Shown one piece after another: positions 5,413 to 7,211 of a DNA stretch of 7,211 nucleotides (the first letter of the stretch is position 1; each line of letters opens with the position of its first letter). The stretch is from contig CAJYKO010000050.1 in NCBI GenBank assembly GCA_913775215.1, forward strand, positions 1 through 7,211, read 5' to 3'. Under the pieces are notes generated by a model. It did not search any database. It saw only the letters and a program-made list of their open reading frames with translations, and was not told where the DNA came from. The DNA is from an uncultured Devosia sp. (GTDB lineage Bacteria > Pseudomonadota > Alphaproteobacteria > Rhizobiales > Devosiaceae). Both the position numbers and the translations under genes were made by a program.

Positions 5413-6135
5413 TTATTCGTCGGCGTTGGACTTGAGCGACTTGAGCTTGGAAAAGACCGAGTCGGCGTCGAGGTCTTCGTGGCTCTGGGTGCGGCGGCCT
5501 TCGCCGTCTTCTTCCTGGTTGCCGTATTCTTCCTGGCGGGCATTGGCGCGGGCCAGAGCTTCCTCGGCGGTGAGCAGCGTCGTGCCTTCGGCCAGCTCGT
5601 TCGGTATGCCCGCATCCTTACTAGCGCGCTTGACTTCGAGGTCGAGCTCGATCTGGCTGCAAAGCCCGAGGGTCACCGGGTCCATAGCGGTCAGATTGGC
5701 CGAGTTCCAGTGGGTGTTTTCGCGCACCGATTCAATGGTCGACTTGGTGGTGCCGACCAGACGCATGATCTGTGCGTCCTTGAGTTCGGGATGGTTGCGC
5801 GTCAGCCACTTGATGGCATTGGGGCGCTCGTTGCGGCGCGAGATCGGGGTATAGCGCGGGCCCTTGCGCTTGACGGCGGCGACGCGGACCTTGGGATCGG
5901 AGAGCTTCAGGCGATAATTAGGATCGGCCTCGGCCTTTTCGATCTCTTCCTTGGTCAGCTGACCGTTCTGGATCGGGTTGACGCCCATTATGCCGCCGGC
6001 AACGTCGCCATCGGCAATACCCTGCACTTCGAGCGGATGCAGCGTGCAGAAGGCAGCGATCTGGTCAAAGGACAAGGCGGTGTTGTCCACCAGCCAGACA
6101 GCGGTCGCCTTGGGCATAAGTAGGGGCTGGGACAT
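5413..6135 (-). CDS. trcR: DUF1013 family cell cycle transcriptional regulator TrcR
   Basis: This is a 240-residue DNA-binding regulator of the DUF1013 family, conserved across Alphaproteobacteria and named TrcR in annotation as a cell-cycle transcription factor. The family opening MSQPLLMPKATAVWLVDNTALSFDQIAAFC is seen at 1-30, followed by HPLEVQGIADGDVAGGIMGVNPI at 33-55. A helix-turn-helix is likely at about 118-138 (LKDAQIMRLVGTTKSTIESVR), followed by NTHWNSANL and a segment with one cysteine (Cys159). The C-terminus has an acidic, probably flexible stretch (about 202-225) and ends in a conserved DADSVFSKLKSLK helix. Residues 1-30 also look like a small helical module. The ATG at 6135 has AGGAGAG 7 nt upstream and matches the family start; the longer in-frame start adds 18 residues of leader sequence. 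It is a single-gene unit with its own promoter (6219-6247) and terminator (5358-5386). Confidence 0.9.
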   Translation of the reverse strand: MSQPLLMPKATAVWLVDNTALSFDQIAAFCTLHPLEVQGIADGDVAGGIMGVNPIQNGQLTKEEIEKAEADPNYRLKLSDPKVRVAAVKRKGPRYTPISRRNERPNAIKWLTRNHPELKDAQIMRLVGTTKSTIESVRENTHWNSANLTAMDPVTLGLCSQIELDLEVKRASKDAGIPNELAEGTTLLTAEEALARANARQEEYGNQEEDGEGRRTQSHEDLDADSVFSKLKSLKSNADE

Positions 6136-6155
6136 GGTAAAACTCTCCTGATGGC

Positions 6156-6179
6156 GCGGCCGGTTTTCCTCCGGGCCGC
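6156..6179 (-). promoter_or_regulatory. GC-rich hairpin in the trcR 5' leader
   Basis: In the predicted leader an 8-bp stem with one bulged base (GCGGC/CCGG pairing with CCGG/GCCGC) presents a loop around AGGAAAA. The loop and its 5' flank read CGGAGGAAA, resembling a Shine-Dalgarno sequence, but no start codon follows within usable distance; the real trcR site AGGAGAG (6143-6149) lies 7 nt before the ATG at 6135. The hairpin may be a decoy, a stability element or chance. Confidence 0.35.
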
Positions 6180-6218
6180 TCCGCCTCAAAAGCCAAATGC
6201 TGAGGGGGAACTGACGTC

Positions 6219-6247
6219 AATATAGAGTTTTGGCGCCATTTCCGCAA
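6219..6247 (-). promoter_or_regulatory. Predicted sigma70-type promoter of trcR
   Basis: On the minus strand TTGCGG (6242-6247) and TATATT (6219-6224) are separated by exactly 17 bp. The -10 matches consensus at five of six bases and is preceded by CTC as in many alphaproteobacterial housekeeping promoters. Transcription would start near 6211-6213, giving a leader of about 76 nt. The palindrome TGGCGCCA (6231-6238) sits in the spacer and TGACGTCA (6212-6219) covers the predicted start. Confidence 0.6.
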
Positions 6248-6295
6248 CGCCGAAACCAGCCAACAACACTTTATTAGCGCAAATTTTATTCGAAC

Positions 6296-7211
6296 TCAGT
6301 TGGCGCTCGTCAGAAGAACCAGTTTGCCGAGATGGCTTCTCTTTTCCATATGCTCATGCGCCTTGCCCGCTTCGGCTATCGGGAAGGTCGTGACATTGGG
6401 TTTTGCCCAGTCCGGCAGGGAGAGATGCGGCAGGAGGAGAAGCGCGATGCGCTCGGCGATCGCAGCCTTGATTTCCTTGGGCTGCGGGCGAAGGGTGGAG
6501 CCGGAAATAGTGAGGCCTTTGGCCATCATCAGGCGGAGCGGGACTGGCGCGGTGCCGCCATCGAGCGTCGAGATCTGGACGATATGCCCGCCGCGAGCGG
6601 AGGCCTCTACGTTGACGGCGGCCATCTCGCCACCGACGACGTCGAGTACGCGATCGGCGCCTTTGCCTTGAGTCAGGTCCATGACCCGCGCGGCGATGTC
6701 TTCGCTGCGGTCGATGGTGGCAATGGCACCAAGGCTTTTGGCATAGGCAGCTTTCTCGGGGCTCGATGTGACGGCAATGGCCTTGGCGCCGATGATTTTG
6801 GCGATCTGAATGGCAGCGCCACCAATGCCGCCCGAGGCGCCATGCACGAGAACGGTCATGCCAGGGGCGAGCCCGGCGCGCATGACGAGGGTCTGGGTGA
6901 CGGTGAACCAGGTTTCGGGCAGGGCTGCAGCCTGGGCAAAGCTCCAACCGCGCGGGACGGGCAATGCTTGCCCCTCAGGCACGGCGACATAGTCGGCATA
7001 GCCGCCACCATTGGTGAGGGCCATGACCTTGTCGCCGACGCGATAACGCGCGGCGTTTTCGCCGATGGCAGCCACGGTGCCGGCAACTTCGAGCCCGATG
7101 ATCGGGGAGGCGTCGGGCGGCGGATCATATTGGCCGCGCCTTTGCGCAAGGTCGGGACCATTGACGCCTGCCGCGGCGACGCGGATCAAAACCTCTCCGG
7201 CACGCAAAGTG
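6296..7211 (-). CDS. NAD(P)H-quinone oxidoreductase, zinc-free MDR family (PIG3/zeta-crystallin type), N-terminus cut by right edge
   Basis: This is a cytoplasmic medium-chain dehydrogenase/reductase of the quinone oxidoreductase group, which uses NADPH to reduce quinones or related electrophiles. About 305 residues are visible and the first roughly 25 lie beyond the edge; the leftmost readable codons are in the middle of the N-terminal catalytic domain (GEVLIRVAAAGVNGPDLAQRRG, split here for its start and end). No zinc-binding Cys/His set is present. The domain-linking region VGDKVMALTNGGGYADY lies at visible residues 58-73. The nucleotide site LVHGASGGIGGAAIQIAK is at visible 120-137, with TSSPEK after the second strand, consistent with NADP preference. 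It ends in TGA at 6296 with no clear terminator before the trcR promoter region. Closest to the PIG3-type branch by motif pattern; the true substrate is unknown. Confidence 0.93.
   Translation of the reverse strand, partial: TLRAGEVLIRVAAAGVNGPDLAQRRGQYDPPPDASPIIGLEVAGTVAAIGENAARYRVGDKVMALTNGGGYADYVAVPEGQALPVPRGWSFAQAAALPETWFTVTQTLVMRAGLAPGMTVLVHGASGGIGGAAIQIAKIIGAKAIAVTSSPEKAAYAKSLGAIATIDRSEDIAARVMDLTQGKGADRVLDVVGGEMAAVNVEASARGGHIVQISTLDGGTAPVPLRLMMAKGLTISGSTLRPQPKEIKAAIAERIALLLLPHLSLPDWAKPNVTTFPIAEAGKAHEHMEKRSHLGKLVLLTSAN

Noticed and set aside
5207..5854. 215-residue plus-strand frame overlapping the small ORF and antisense to trcR
   Set aside because: It is out of frame with the cleaner 47-residue ORF, reads through the trcR terminator and gene in antisense, and is Ser/Arg-rich without any motif.
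6259..6304. Inverted repeat GCCAAC/GTTGGC near the end of the quinone oxidoreductase gene as a terminator
   Set aside because: Only 6 bp with a 34-nt gap and no U-run placed after a compact stem; too weak to call.

Overview
The window is a gene-dense, GC-rich stretch of bacterial chromosome with almost every gene on the minus strand. The best fit is an alphaproteobacterium, probably Hyphomicrobiales and perhaps Devosia-like. Three things support this: a transhydrogenase split into three subunits (PntAA, PntAB, PntB), an alphaproteobacterial-type 55-residue aa3 oxidase subunit IV, and a DUF1013/TrcR cell-cycle regulator, a family essentially confined to Alphaproteobacteria. The genus is inferred and cannot be fixed from the sequence alone.

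Layout, read in the direction of transcription (right to left). The 3' part of a zinc-free quinone oxidoreductase gene enters at the right edge (6296-7211). A 160-bp gap holds a good sigma70-type promoter and a leader with a strong hairpin, followed by trcR (5413-6135), which ends in a textbook intrinsic terminator (5358-5386). A possible 47-residue single-helix membrane protein is the only plus-strand gene candidate (5214-5357); it converges on that terminator. A TauE/SafE-family permease (4320-5078) follows, and then a run of five co-directional genes: an M3-family oligoendopeptidase (2452-4254), a small aa3-type oxidase subunit IV-like protein (2244-2411), pntAA (695-2182), pntAB (332-694) and the start of pntB (1-326), which runs off the left edge.

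The pnt genes are tightly packed (0 and 5 bp between them) and encode the proton-translocating NAD(P) transhydrogenase, which uses the proton gradient to make NADPH from NADH. The oxidase subunit-like gene lies 61 bp upstream of pntAA, so a respiratory small protein is linked to the transhydrogenase rather than to the oxidase genes. The oligoendopeptidase probably recycles peptides in the cytoplasm. TrcR and the quinone oxidoreductase have no evident functional tie to the pnt group.

Most of the window is ordinary core chromosome. I see no mobile element, CRISPR array, RNA gene or new multi-gene defence-like system. The best leads are a roughly 117-residue lysine/alanine/proline-rich tail on PntAA, the pairing of the oxidase subunit IV-like gene with pnt, a hairpin directly abutting the pntAA ribosome-binding site, the trcR promoter/leader structure, and the small plus-strand membrane ORF.
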